A stretch of DNA of 64,000 bases from positions 4,256,001 through 4,320,000 of the forward strand of contig NC_087119.1 of NCBI RefSeq assembly GCF_963855985.1, written 5' to 3'. Of this stretch, positions 57,901 through 64,000 are shown piece by piece. Under the pieces are notes generated by a model that ran no database searches, had not been told where the DNA came from, and was given only the letters and a program-made list of their open reading frames with translations. The position numbers and the translations under genes were made by a program. Numbering within the stretch: position 1 is the first letter of the stretch; the number at the start of each line of letters is the position of its first letter. The stretch comes from Ostrinia nubilalis (Eukaryota > Arthropoda > Insecta > Lepidoptera > Crambidae).

Positions 57901-60087
57901 CTTCATCAAATCAAATAAGCAGGGCGCTAATTCACTTCCGGCTAATTTGGAATATGAAGGTCAATCAAGTGACTCTGGAGAGGAGATTTGTGAGCTTTTC
58001 GCTTCTTACTTTAAATCCACCTTCCTTCCACCCTCTAGCAATATTGCACCAAAACATTCTAACGTAAATACTTCAAATCATACCCATTCCATTGGTGATA
58101 TAGAAATTAACGCCGATAGTTTAAATACTTTACTGAAATCTCTCGACCTTACCAAGGGTGCAGGCCCGGATCTTATAGAGCCAACATTTATTGTGAACTG
58201 TTCGAAAGGTCTTGCGAGGCCGCTCGCAATACTTTTTAAGCGTTCTGTAACGGAAGGTATCGTCCCTGTTCTATGGAAGTCTGCATTTATAACCCCAATA
58301 CATAAAAGCGGTAACAAGTGCCTGGTAAATAATTATAGGCCTATATCGAAATTGTGCCTGTTCGCCAAAGTCTTTGAGCGTATCGTATATACGCAGGTTT
58401 ATGATAGCCTGTCTAGTATTTTCATCCCTGAACAACATGGATTCTTAAAAAATCGATCAACCACATCCAACTTAATATTATTTACCGAATTTGTAACTTC
58501 AGGCATGGATGCAGGGGGGGAGGTTCACGCTATATTCACTGATTATTGCAAAGCCTTTGATCGAATAGACCATTCATTGCTTCTACAGAAACTACTGTCA
58601 GCAGGAATTCATGGAAATCTGTTTAGGTGGTTCTCTTCTTACATAGAAAATCGTACACAGGCCGTAGCAGTGAATGGTTACTGTTCAAAATGGTGTACTG
58701 TGCCTTCTGGTGTGCCCCAGGGTTCACTGCTTGGCCCTCTACTGTTTAATATTTTCATAAATGATATATCTTGCTGTTTTTTACATTCAAGTTTCTTATT
58801 ATATGCAGACGATATGAAAATATATAAACAAATACAAAACACAAATGACTGCCAGAAACTGCAGGATGATCTCCAAAGATTTGAGGAATATTGTAAGCTA
58901 AATAAACTAGATCTAAATATTTCTAAATGTCATAGTATATGCTTTAGTCGTAAATGTAATGTGACGCACTACTTGTACACATTAAAAGGGACAGGGCTTA
59001 AGAATCTCACCCAAGTTCGGGACCTCGGCGTAATACATGACTCCAAATTAACTTATGAGCTGCACGTTGATAGTGTAGTTAAGAGAGCCACTAGGACCTT
59101 GGGCTTTATCATGCGTTCTTGTTCTCAATTCCAAAGTGTAAAAGTAGCAAAGGTGTTATATTGCTCATATGTGCGTAGCATCCTCGAGTATTGTTCACAG
59201 ATTTGGAATCCGCAATATAATATTTACATTAACAGGCTGGAGTGCGTCCAACGGAAATTTATGAGATACTTACAGTACAAGAGCAAGACTTACATTGATA
59301 ATTACATAGGGAGGTGTAGCAGACATCACATATTACCGCTACAAGATAGACGCAAAATAGCAGACATCACTTTTCTATTAAAAGTAGCCCAATGTAAGAT
59401 CGATTCCCCACACCTCCTTTCTTTAATAAATCTACGTGCTCCTAGCAGGACTTTAAGACGACCCATTACTCTTTCTGTTCCTCATAGTAATAGCAATTAC
59501 AGGAAGAACTCATTTTTTATTCGAGCTGCTAATGTCTTTAACCTTATGGCTGGCGATTCCGATATTGATTTATTCAATTCCAGCATAAATAGTGTTAAAC
59601 GAAATCTCTTCAAAGACTGGTTTGATGTGCATTCTTGAAAGTGCTTTTTTTTTGTATTAAGCTTTAATTTAATTAGTAGTAGGTAACTTTGGCTTGGTAA
59701 CTTCTTTTCTATTTTTGTTTATTGATAAACAAGCATTACTCAGGCTCTAAATGTGAAAACATGTTAATGGTTATAAGTTTTCTAAAATGTTAGTCTACAT
59801 AGTTTCTACACTGTATTGTTTTCCTTGTAAAATAAAAATAAAATAAAAAATAAAATAAAATAAATACCTCTCGGTATCATGCTCTAACTTTTTTAAACTT
59901 TGGCGCTCGATCCCCTTTTTGGATTTTCAGGTTATATCTGCCAAAGAAAGCTGGACTTTGTTTAAATAATAATTACTCCTAAACCGTCTTTCATTATTGC
60001 AGGGCTCTTCGGAACACTACCTTCCGCCGATCTGATCCTGCCCTGGCCGTATATTCTTGCAACCAGGACATAGAGACCTGTCTTTAA
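36801..60087 (+). CDS. Pdfr: PDF receptor-like class B GPCR, 12 exons, 5' end missing
   Basis: Plasma-membrane neuropeptide receptor of the secretin family; in insects the PDF receptor couples to Gs and synchronises clock neurons (family knowledge). Joined exons: 36801-36911, 38949-39094, 44841-44944, 45047-45197, 46338-46567, 46880-46949, 48694-48779, 51641-51824, 53934-54052, 54271-54390, 57207-57326, 60003-60087. All introns are GT-AG and phases match, giving 507 visible residues to a TAA stop. Visible residues 1-68 form a hormone-binding ectodomain with LCWGPTPAGV and five of the usual six cysteines (4, 13, 27, 43, 68); sequons at N55 and N64. TM1 begins EIVGF, then SLRNTRTKIH, NLFVAM (TM2), FIEGWYLN (TM3), LLPLLGITN (TM6), SFQGTIIAVLYCFLN and SEVQ (TM7/helix 8). 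CW..PTPAGV and the TM2 segment match fly Pdfr better than DH31 or DH44 receptors, as recalled. The exon with signal peptide and first cysteine was not found. Confidence 0.88.
36957..38283. mobile_element. Foldback element in Pdfr intron
   Basis: Ends CAACGTGTCCCAAAATTC and its reverse complement, flanked by TATATA on both sides (36951-36956, 38284-38289). Arms of about 540 bp pair closely, including the tract AACTAGTCGCAAAAAAGATA. The ~220-bp core resembles 43.8-44.1 kb (CCAGCTC..CATCATAATATTGCATGGTCAT type). It lies 45 bp after the donor of the first Pdfr ectodomain exon seen. Confidence 0.8.
38949..39094 (+). CDS. Pdfr: Pdfr exon: second part of hormone-binding ectodomain
   Basis: Completes the split Arg codon and reads FAFRMCEENGMWQ ... 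GWTNYTPCFPPEVIELL. This gives the C-x5-W and GW-x4-PC spacing of class B ectodomains. I place the donor at CAA/GTCAGT (phase 0) because it joins in frame to AMLYIAQ in the next exon at the length expected before TM1. Open reading continues past the donor to 39175, but that is read-through. Confidence 0.85.
39175..39945. other. Pdfr intron, nothing recognised
   Basis: AT-rich intron sequence between the second ectodomain exon and the solo LTR. No element ends or coding motifs seen. Confidence 0.4.
39951..40474 (-). mobile_element. Solo LTR, 5-bp target duplication TTGCA
   Basis: Begins TGTACGG and ends CGTACA (TG...CA), flanked by TTGCA at 39946-39950 and 40475-40479. GC-rich, unlike its surroundings. 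On the minus strand it shows a TATA box (TATAAATAG) followed by AATAAA about 20 bp on, so transcription would run leftward. No internal retrovirus-like genes, so this is a recombined solo LTR. It lies in the Pdfr intron between ectodomain and TM1. Confidence 0.78.
40528..40650. repeat. GTGGGACCACGG-type repeat
   Basis: CCATGGTCCCACCGCTATAA, CTGGTGGGTCCATGGG and GTGGTCTACGGGTAA occur in series; diverged from the 24.1 kb copy. Lies between the solo LTR and the second FLYWCH/MULE relic in a Pdfr intron. Confidence 0.6.
40987..41695. mobile_element. DNA transposon, TIR GGGTCTAGTCAAAA, 5-bp target duplication
   Basis: Flanked by ACTGT (40982-40986 and 41696-41700). Removing the element plus one ACTGT restores the MULE frame seen in copy 1 at about 23,215. 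709 bp, no coding frame. It contains a smaller MITE at 41282-41404. Confidence 0.82.
41282..41404. mobile_element. Short MITE, TIR TAGGGTGRGTTGCA, copy 1
   Basis: Palindromic element of about 123 bp with TTTGACAAACGTCTAAAA and ACCGGTTAACGTCA inside. Second copy at 52400-52521. Confidence 0.72.
42202..43128. mobile_element. piggyBac-like non-autonomous element
   Basis: Flanked by TTAA (42198-42201, 43129-43132), with TIR CCCTTAAGTAACA at the left and TCCTTAAGTAACA at the right. TTAA targets and CCC-type ends fit piggyBac. 927 bp without a transposase frame. Subterminal palindromes GGGGTAATTTTTTACCCC occur near both ends. Confidence 0.8.
43389..43431. repeat. Hairpin TCTCAGTAGTTCCATGT
   Basis: TCTCAGTAGTTCCATGT pairs with ACATGGAATACTGAGA (one bulge). 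A third related arm lies at 43487-43511. Function unknown; possibly the end of a small element. Confidence 0.5.
43800..44110. repeat. Diverged ~110-bp tandem repeat
   Basis: Two units beginning AACTTGATGCGATTGTGTCG and AACTCGATGCATTTAAGTCG, each ending in a CTTCCAGCTCCATCAT segment. The last part (CAGCTTAATCGGTTG, TTCAGCTTGCAAGATT) also occurs in the core of the foldback at 37.6-37.75 kb. A 30-bp SINE tail piece precedes it (43771-43800). Confidence 0.55.
44497..44710. repeat. GTGGGACCACGG-type tandem repeat, two units
   Basis: Two successive ~80-bp units of the form GTGGG-(A/T)-CTACAGGGAAAAAA, CCTGTGGACCCACCAGTGG, TTAGCGGTGGGACCACGG. It lies in the Pdfr intron before the TM1 exon. Confidence 0.7.
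44841..44944 (+). CDS. Pdfr: Pdfr exon: TM1
   Basis: Acceptor TTTGTTGCAG, donor AACAG/GTAAAT. Encodes AMLYIAQITRY followed by the TM1 helix starting EIVGFTFSFF and ending VLISN. Phase 0 in, phase 2 out. Confidence 0.9.
45047..45197 (+). CDS. Pdfr: Pdfr exon: intracellular loop 1, TM2, extracellular loop 1
   Basis: Encodes SLRNTRTKIH (the conserved R-x-K-IH loop of class B receptors), NLFVAM and a long TM2 ending LILYIDQ, then a Gly/Thr-rich extracellular loop. Donor ACG/GTTAGT. Confidence 0.9.
45198..46337. other. Pdfr intron, nothing recognised
   Basis: A minus-strand open frame (45339-45611) is rich in hydrophobic residues but has no splice or family support. The rest is plain AT-rich sequence. 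Confidence 0.4.
46338..46567 (+). CDS. Pdfr: Pdfr exon: TM3 and TM4
   Basis: Encodes PILCEVSYTFLEYA, where the Cys is the conserved disulfide partner at the top of TM3, then FIWMFIEGWYLN and TM4 with SWVGPFLLTLMW in place of the family's usual GW-x-P pattern. Phase 0 in, phase 2 out (donor AAC/GTAAGT). Confidence 0.9.
46880..46949 (+). CDS. Pdfr: Pdfr exon: extracellular loop 2 and start of TM5
   Basis: Encodes CWYGYNFLDIYWIVQGPR. The Cys pairs with the TM3 cysteine in this family, and Y-W-x4-GPRLA is the class B entry into TM5. The exon is 70 nt with donor ATA/GTAAGT. Confidence 0.87.
47533..47949. mobile_element. MITE, TACACTCGRCATCAAATAAA family, truncated copy
   Basis: Reverse orientation; full end at 47949 (reverse complement of TACACTCGACATCAAATAAA), other end missing. 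High similarity to 51853-52377. Confidence 0.72.
48694..48779 (+). CDS. Pdfr: Pdfr exon: TM5 and intracellular loop 3
   Basis: Encodes INLTFMLNILRVLVTRM and a polar loop ending NDATRVK. Acceptor TTTGTTTTAG, donor AA/GTAAGT (phase 2). Confidence 0.87.
48934..49146. mobile_element. Palindromic MITE, TIR GACACTAGCCCATGTTAAC
   Basis: Arms pair over about 85 bp, including AAATGCATCTTTCAGAAAA, around an AT-rich loop. 213 bp, in the Pdfr intron after the TM5 exon. Confidence 0.78.
49860..50215 (+). pseudogene. Non-LTR retrotransposon C-terminal fragment
   Basis: Frame MKIVNSSSCNFCDEADADLE, HLIMKCPKF is the C-x2-C ... H-x4-C zinc-binding end of R1/I-type LINE proteins, then a stop at 50207. Only the last ~80 codons. 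It lies in a Pdfr intron. Confidence 0.6.
51641..51824 (+). CDS. Pdfr: Pdfr exon: TM6 and TM7
   Basis: Encodes KGVRAMFLLLPLLGITNVL (TM6 with the class B PLLGI motif), a short loop with sequon NMT, then TWSYVTHFFRSFQG and IAVLYCFLNSE (TM7). Acceptor TATTGAACAG. Open frame upstream of 51641 is intronic. Confidence 0.9.
51853..52377. mobile_element. MITE, TACACTCGRCATCAAATAAA family, full copy
   Basis: Both TIRs present: TACACTCGGCATCAAATAAA at the left and the reverse complement of TACACTCAACATCAAATAAA at the right; 525 bp, no coding frame. It begins 28 bp after the donor of the Pdfr TM6/TM7 exon. Confidence 0.78.
52400..52521. mobile_element. Short MITE, copy 2
   Basis: Ends TAAGGCTGAGTTGCACCA-like on both sides; body contains TTTGACCGTAACTTTGAC and TTTGACGTTTGTCAAAG. 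Same family as 41282-41404. It lies in the Pdfr intron after the TM6/TM7 exon. Confidence 0.72.
52522..53933. other. Pdfr intron, nothing recognised
   Basis: Intron between the TM7 exon and the helix 8 exon. No repeat ends seen apart from the MITE that finishes at 52521; GGACAGACAGACGGACA near 53670 is simple sequence. Confidence 0.4.
53934..54052 (+). CDS. Pdfr: Pdfr exon: helix 8 and start of cytoplasmic tail
   Basis: I chose the acceptor at TATTAG/GTGCAG rather than the AG six bases on, because it restores the conserved SE-VQ junction after TM7. Encodes VQAVYIKKFNDW and then a very basic stretch (RETRRRQGDLRRNGR). Confidence 0.83.
54271..54390 (+). CDS. Pdfr: Pdfr exon: cytoplasmic tail
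   Basis: Acceptor AATACTGTAG, donor GA/GTAAGT. Encodes a Ser/Thr/Pro/Arg-rich tail including LPPTPTARPRSLAELE. This region diverges quickly between insects, so it rests on splice phase and open frame, not on motifs. Confidence 0.75.
54443..54707 (+). pseudogene. Possible LINE C-terminal fragment
   Basis: ESSSCCTCNTTETIEDIINE resembles the C-x2-C ... E-x-I end of LINE proteins but the final Cys is missing and the rest is unlike it. Weak call. Confidence 0.3.
55220..55626. repeat. AACCGACTTC-family repeat, copy 3
   Basis: Reverse complement of the 21.2 kb copy, nearly identical, with both internal CCAATTTTCCACCCTTGGGG units. It lies in the Pdfr intron between the tail exons. Confidence 0.75.
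55627..57206. other. Pdfr intron with short degenerate repeats
   Basis: Between 56030 and 56350 a 60-70-bp motif containing GGCGAAGCATTTG-(A/C)-GTATTCCA recurs five or six times, a diverged minisatellite. An RTE tail fragment is at 56765-56815. Confidence 0.5.
57207..57326 (+). CDS. Pdfr: Pdfr exon: cytoplasmic tail
   Basis: Acceptor TTTGTTGCAG, donor GC/GTAAGT. The exon is exactly as long (120 nt) and in the same phases as the previous one. Encodes a Ser/Thr-rich tail with SILIHSRPSSGS; fly Pdfr has a similar Ser-Ile-Val-x-Ile-His segment in its tail, as recalled. Confidence 0.75.
57635..57795 (-). pseudogene. RTE-type LINE 3' fragment
   Basis: Minus strand reads WLPRVGRTPTRWTDDLVKV, QAAQDRSSWKSLGEAF, QQWTSFD then TGA, the C-terminus of RTE-type reverse transcriptases. 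Smaller pieces of the same tail (GACGTCCACTGCTG) are at 22410-22465 and 56765-56815. Confidence 0.65.
57845..59870 (+). mobile_element. Jockey-type LINE, 5'-truncated, with open RT frame
   Basis: An uninterrupted frame (57845-59638; 582 codons from the first ATG) encodes the reverse transcriptase: TPIHKSGNKCLVNNYRPIS, ATIFTDYCKAFDRIDH-like block (first catalytic Asp), SGVPQGSLLGPLLFN, LLYADDMKIY (catalytic YADD), then a C-terminus with LQDRRKIADITFL. The N-terminal endonuclease is absent. A 3' UTR of ~190 bp and an (AAAATA)n tail at 59831-59866 follow. The lack of stops implies recent insertion. It lies in the last Pdfr intron in the sense direction. Confidence 0.85.
60003..60087 (+). CDS. 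Pdfr: Pdfr last exon, stop codon
   Basis: Acceptor ATTATTGCAG. Encodes ALRNTTFRRSDPALAVYSC and ends QDIETCL-TAA. The C-terminus TCL does not look like a classical PDZ ligand. An AATAAA at 60592-60597 could end a 3' UTR of about 500 nt. Confidence 0.75.
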
Positions 60088-60724
60088 ATGATTCCCTAGA
60101 ACTTACAGATTACCTAAACAGGGTACACGGCATCAGAAGTAGAGTAAAACAGTGATATGAGGCTTTCATTTATTTTATTTGTTTTGATTGCTCATACAAT
60201 TTGTGAGATACAAATTGTATGTAATCTGATGGTGTCATGTACTCTAGTACACATAATATGTTTAAAGGGATTGTGATTATTGATTTGATATAAAAGAAAT
60301 ATTATAATATTTCTATCCAACGATTATGATGCAATTGTATTCTTGGTTGACACGATAAGGGACGCCCTTATATTAGAATTTTTATCGATGTTTAGAGTAA
60401 CATTTAGATATAAGCACAGCTTATACATATAACTAACATGTTTATTCTTACGCAGCTGAAGTTATTTAATTTATATTATTTATGGGGGCAAAGCCAATTA
60501 GAGTAAAATCGCTTTACACTGATCCTGCTACCAATTTGTTATAATAAGTTTTTGTAACTTTTTTTAAGACTGAACCCACCAAAGAAATATTAATAAACCA
60601 AAAAAAAGTAAATAATAGTACTTAATTTATTATTTTTGTCACACAAAATGGCTGATAATATTTAAAAATAAGATTACCTTATCTAAGTTCCCCTTACCTA
60701 AATTTTTAAGTTATTCTGCTTACT

Positions 60725-61791
60725 TAGTCCAGTCATTTAAGTTTAAATTAGGTAAGAATCTCGGAATTCGAGATACCCAGCTGTAAGTCTGTAAATACTT
60801 GTATATTGACACCCTAAAAGTTGTCTCAAAACCTACATATGGAAGGGTGTAAGCAACTATTAAATTTTAAGGTCAAAGGTCACAAAAATCGCTTTTTTTG
60901 GAAATATCTCATTTCCTATGGGTTTTTTGCTATTTGTATCAATATTGTAGAATACAAAATTCTCTACAAATTTTGTTCAAAAAATTTTTTTATACGGTGA
61001 ACCGTTTTCGAGATAGAGGGCGGCCGCTAGTACTTATAATAAATCTGTAGAGGTCAATTCTGTACATGAAATATATTTTCAAAATAACTATCAGGGGGTG
61101 ATTAGTGATCGATACTGATGCTAAAACTGCAATCAGTAAAATTTTTGTCTGTCTGTCTGTCCGTCTGTATGTTCCTTATAGAAACAAAAACTACTCGACG
61201 GATTTTAACGAAACTTGGTACAATTATTCTTCATACTCCTGGGCAGGTTATAGTATACTTAGGAATTCCCACGGGAACAGGAATTAGCGGGAAAATCCTT
61301 TTGTATGAAAAATCTAAACGCTTAACGGAAGTTAGACGCTTGAAATTTGGCATGTAGGTACCTTAGTAAAAGTAAACAACAAGGAATTCCCGAAATTCCC
61401 ACGGGAATTAGCGGGAAAATCCTTTTGTATGAAAAATCTAAACCGCTTAAGTTGACCTGAAGTGATGCAGTGACCGCGCGCTCTCCGCCCTCTATCTCGA
61501 AAACGGTTCACCGTTTAAAAAAATTTTTTAAACAAAATTTGTAGAGAATTTAGTATTCTACAATATTGATAATAAATACAAATAGCAAAAAACCCATAGG
61601 AAATGAGATATTTCTAAAAAAAGCGCAAAAAACCGATTTTTGTGACCGTTGACCTTGAAATTTAATAGTTGCTTACACCCTACCATATGTAGGTTTTGAG
61701 ACAACTTTTAGGGTGTCAATATACACGTATTTACAGACTTACAGCTGGGTATCTCGAATTCCGAGGTGAACTTACTATAATGACTGGACTA
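60725..61791. mobile_element. Foldback element 3' of Pdfr
   Basis: Ends TAGTCCAGTCATT and its reverse complement. Arms of about 300 bp pair closely (CGGAATTCGAGATACCCAGC, AAAACGGTTCACCG). The core (61030-61460) contains a reversed 1.5-unit copy of the 132-bp tandem repeat of 12.4-12.99 kb. Confidence 0.75.
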
Positions 61792-62029
61792 TACTTACCT
61801 ATATAGGATAATGGTTTTATGTCGACTGCAGAGAGTACCTTAAGTTTAAACGTTATCAATCGCACATAGTAAAATCTTTTCGGATTGTCAAATTGAATTA
61901 AGAAAACAAAACAAAATAATGTACATAATAGTTTGAACTCACGAAGTGTCGTTGAATTCATCTCCTTTAAAAAATGTCTCAATAATTATTTGATAAAATG
62001 GCCTTATCTAACTTTCCGAATAAGAAGGA

Positions 62030-62960
62030 CTCCTGATTTTCGGGCCTTAGTGTGTCCCACCTTTTGTCTCTTCTTCCTTCTACCTATTTAATGTAAGTAC
62101 ATGAATAATAATAATACCCCGCAGGGCAGCTTTGTGGCGAGCTGTTGGTGAGTAGCGACACCACGGGGTCAGTTGTTAATCCGAGTGCTCCCGAGAGTCG
62201 GTTAAGACCCACGTCTTCGGCTTGCCGAAGTGGAATCCAAGAGGGTCTGAAGGACTCTCACCTCTGGCTTGCCTTAACCGGCCGGCCAGAGTGGAGTCGC
62301 TAGAGCTATATGCTCCAGGTGTGGAGATGTTAAAGGACAACGCCGCGAGTAATCTGGAAGAAAGCGCAGCACACCTCTCTACACCTGTAAGCTGGCAGAT
62401 GCCAATGTTGCCCCTCAGTTCGGTTTATATGACCCATGACGCTAGGGGGGGCCATTTAGTCACTGGCTAGTCACCGCCTGCCATATTTTCAGTCCGAGAC
62501 TATGAACCAGGCAGGTGACCCGTAGTCTCCATCCATAGCCCAGTAACCAGTCCATCCATCCTACATCCATAACCCTAGTTCATTCTTCAATAACTGCAAT
62601 AGCCCCTGTGCACATGTCGGGGATGGTCTCTAACTACATACCACCACTTATAATTATACTAATAATATAATAAGAAGTAATACTTCGTAAAAAAGAAAGT
62701 AAGTAACTAATTAACTTTAAAACTGACTAAAATTCATGTAAATGAGTCTCTTATAAGACTTGCTAACATAGTGTATAGGTAATTGCATGGCGTATGAGCT
62801 AAAGAAAGTGTGGTAATGCGAGTTAATCATAGGTAAATACCTACTCGTATTATCGCCCCGTGGGGGGCCGGGGCAGAATAGTCCCTCCGTTATTCTGCCG
62901 CGTGTCGTAAGAGCCGACTAAGTGCAGAACAGATGTCACAAACATGCACAATATACACCA
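62030..62960 (+). repeat. GC-rich region, possible retroelement untranslated sequence
   Basis: Contains CCCCGCAGGGCAGCTTTGTG, GCGACACCACGGGGTCAG and later CGTGGGGGGCCGGGGCAGAA. These phrases recall untranslated regions of R1-like retroelements in Lepidoptera, from memory. No reverse transcriptase follows before the window ends. The small open frames here are not convincing genes. Confidence 0.35.
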
Positions 62961-64000
62961 CAGGCTTGCGTAAAGTTTAACATCAAGCAGATCTACCATC
63001 AATTTGCTCACTTACGCCTTTTAATAACACACAAATAGATATAAAAAACAATAATAATAGTATTCAAGTGCCAGGCCTAATAATAAAACAGCATTTCAGG
63101 CTAACCAACTAAACGCACTTTGAAAGGAGGAAAGAAGTAGATTTAGGTAAAATTATTATTTCTTGTAATCAGATCTAAATGATCGCTTTAATTTCCATTA
63201 TCAAACGGCATTCAGAGAGCAATAAAGAAGTAGAATAGATAATAGTTAAACGCTACTTGATAGCAGTTTACGTAATATAATATATATATATATAGTAGGG
63301 TGTCCCTTATTTTTCAAAGTTTTAAATTTGTAACGCATAGGTCTTAGTTTTGTTTGTTTGCCTCTAAAACACTCGGAAATAAATTTTTACCTTATTTGGA
63401 GTACGATAACCCGTGCCGACTTGCATCGAAACATGTTGCGCGGCAGTAGCGGTGCGTATTCGCGGTATTTGTCATTTGTTCTCAATTAATCTCGTGATAA
63501 ACACCTATTGTTTGACATTTAGAAGATGGCTGTGGAATTAAGAAGCAATAAAAAAAGTATTTTCTTAGTCGGGGACGTAAATTTATCAAATAATAGGCAC
63601 AAATTTACCGTTAATCGTCAAGTTTTTTCAGTAGTTTTTAACATATTTTGCGAAGTTAATTAAATGTTATTGAAACCTCTAATCTCATCATTCGGGAGTG
63701 TATTATATTTTGGGAAAAGCTATAAATCCTACCAGAGCCTAACTGTGTAAAAAAACTTGTGTATCTTCACTATGCTTGGAGGGAGTTGCAAGAAAAATTA
63801 TTTTAAAAAAATCAAGATTTATAAGCGCCGCGGTGAGGAGGATTTAAAAACAAATAAAATATTTTAACAAAAACAAATAAAACCAAGGCGTCCAGAGTGT
63901 TAAGGTGTAGACAAAAAGTTAGTTAAGAAAGTAGAAAGTGCAAGACAAAGAAAATTAAATAAATAAATAAATAAAAAATAGAGCAAATATGTTTCGGAGG
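62961..64000. other. Right edge, unassigned
   Basis: Contains an (AT)n run at 63279-63294 and otherwise unclassified AT-rich sequence with a small CpG-rich piece at 63410-63470. No gene recognised. Confidence 0.35.

Noticed and set aside
62222..62470. 82-codon plus-strand frame
   Set aside because: Falls in GC-rich repeat-like sequence with no recognisable domain.
1..64000. CRISPR array, operon or bacterial-type features
   Set aside because: The repeats are dispersed eukaryotic elements; genes are intron-split and there are no polycistronic blocks.

Overview
This is nuclear DNA of an insect, almost certainly a moth or butterfly. It is AT-rich, has GT-AG introns, encodes an insect neuropeptide receptor, and is full of repeats of lepidopteran type: a tRNA-derived SINE, a palindromic-ended family with AACCGACTTC ends, Jockey- and R1-type LINE pieces, and many MITEs and foldback elements. 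All gene calls were made by reading splice sites and frames by eye; no search was run.

Layout. (1) 1-11 kb: transposon debris (Helitron helicase, mariner-type transposase split by a hAT element, two inverted copies of a 743-744 bp element) and a set of plausible exons, 4841-8923 (+), of a gene I do not recognise. (2) 11.1-15.2 kb (-): a complete two-coding-exon TPPP/p25-alpha gene; its intron holds a SINE broken by two DNA transposons, one of which carries a LINE insertion. (3) 15.5-24.3 kb: a 3.8 kb foldback element with ~835 bp arms, a four-layer nest of insertions, and a broken FLYWCH/MULE transposase gene. (4) 24.3-30.1 kb: mostly unassigned. (5) 30.2-32.9 kb (+): a second TPPP gene with the same exon plan as the first, in divergent orientation. 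(6) 33-36.7 kb: an orphan first exon (-) with a perfect 23-bp hairpin just upstream, and Tc1 and DDE transposase relics. (7) 36.8-60.1 kb (+): the main gene, 12 exons of a class B (secretin-family) GPCR best matching the insect pigment-dispersing factor receptor (Pdfr). The 5' end (signal peptide and first ectodomain cysteine) is not identified; the stop codon is. Its introns contain a foldback element, a solo LTR, a second FLYWCH/MULE relic carrying further insertions, several MITEs and a Jockey-type LINE with an open 582-codon RT frame. (8) 60.1-64 kb: 3' flank, another foldback, and a GC-rich stretch resembling retroelement untranslated sequence.

The three recognisable gene products are a neuropeptide receptor (circadian/neuronal signalling) and two microtubule-associated TPPP proteins; nothing in the sequence links them functionally. 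I found no convincing new biological system. The most informative feature is the nesting of mobile elements, where insertion order can be read from target-site duplications and uninterrupted copies in the same window.
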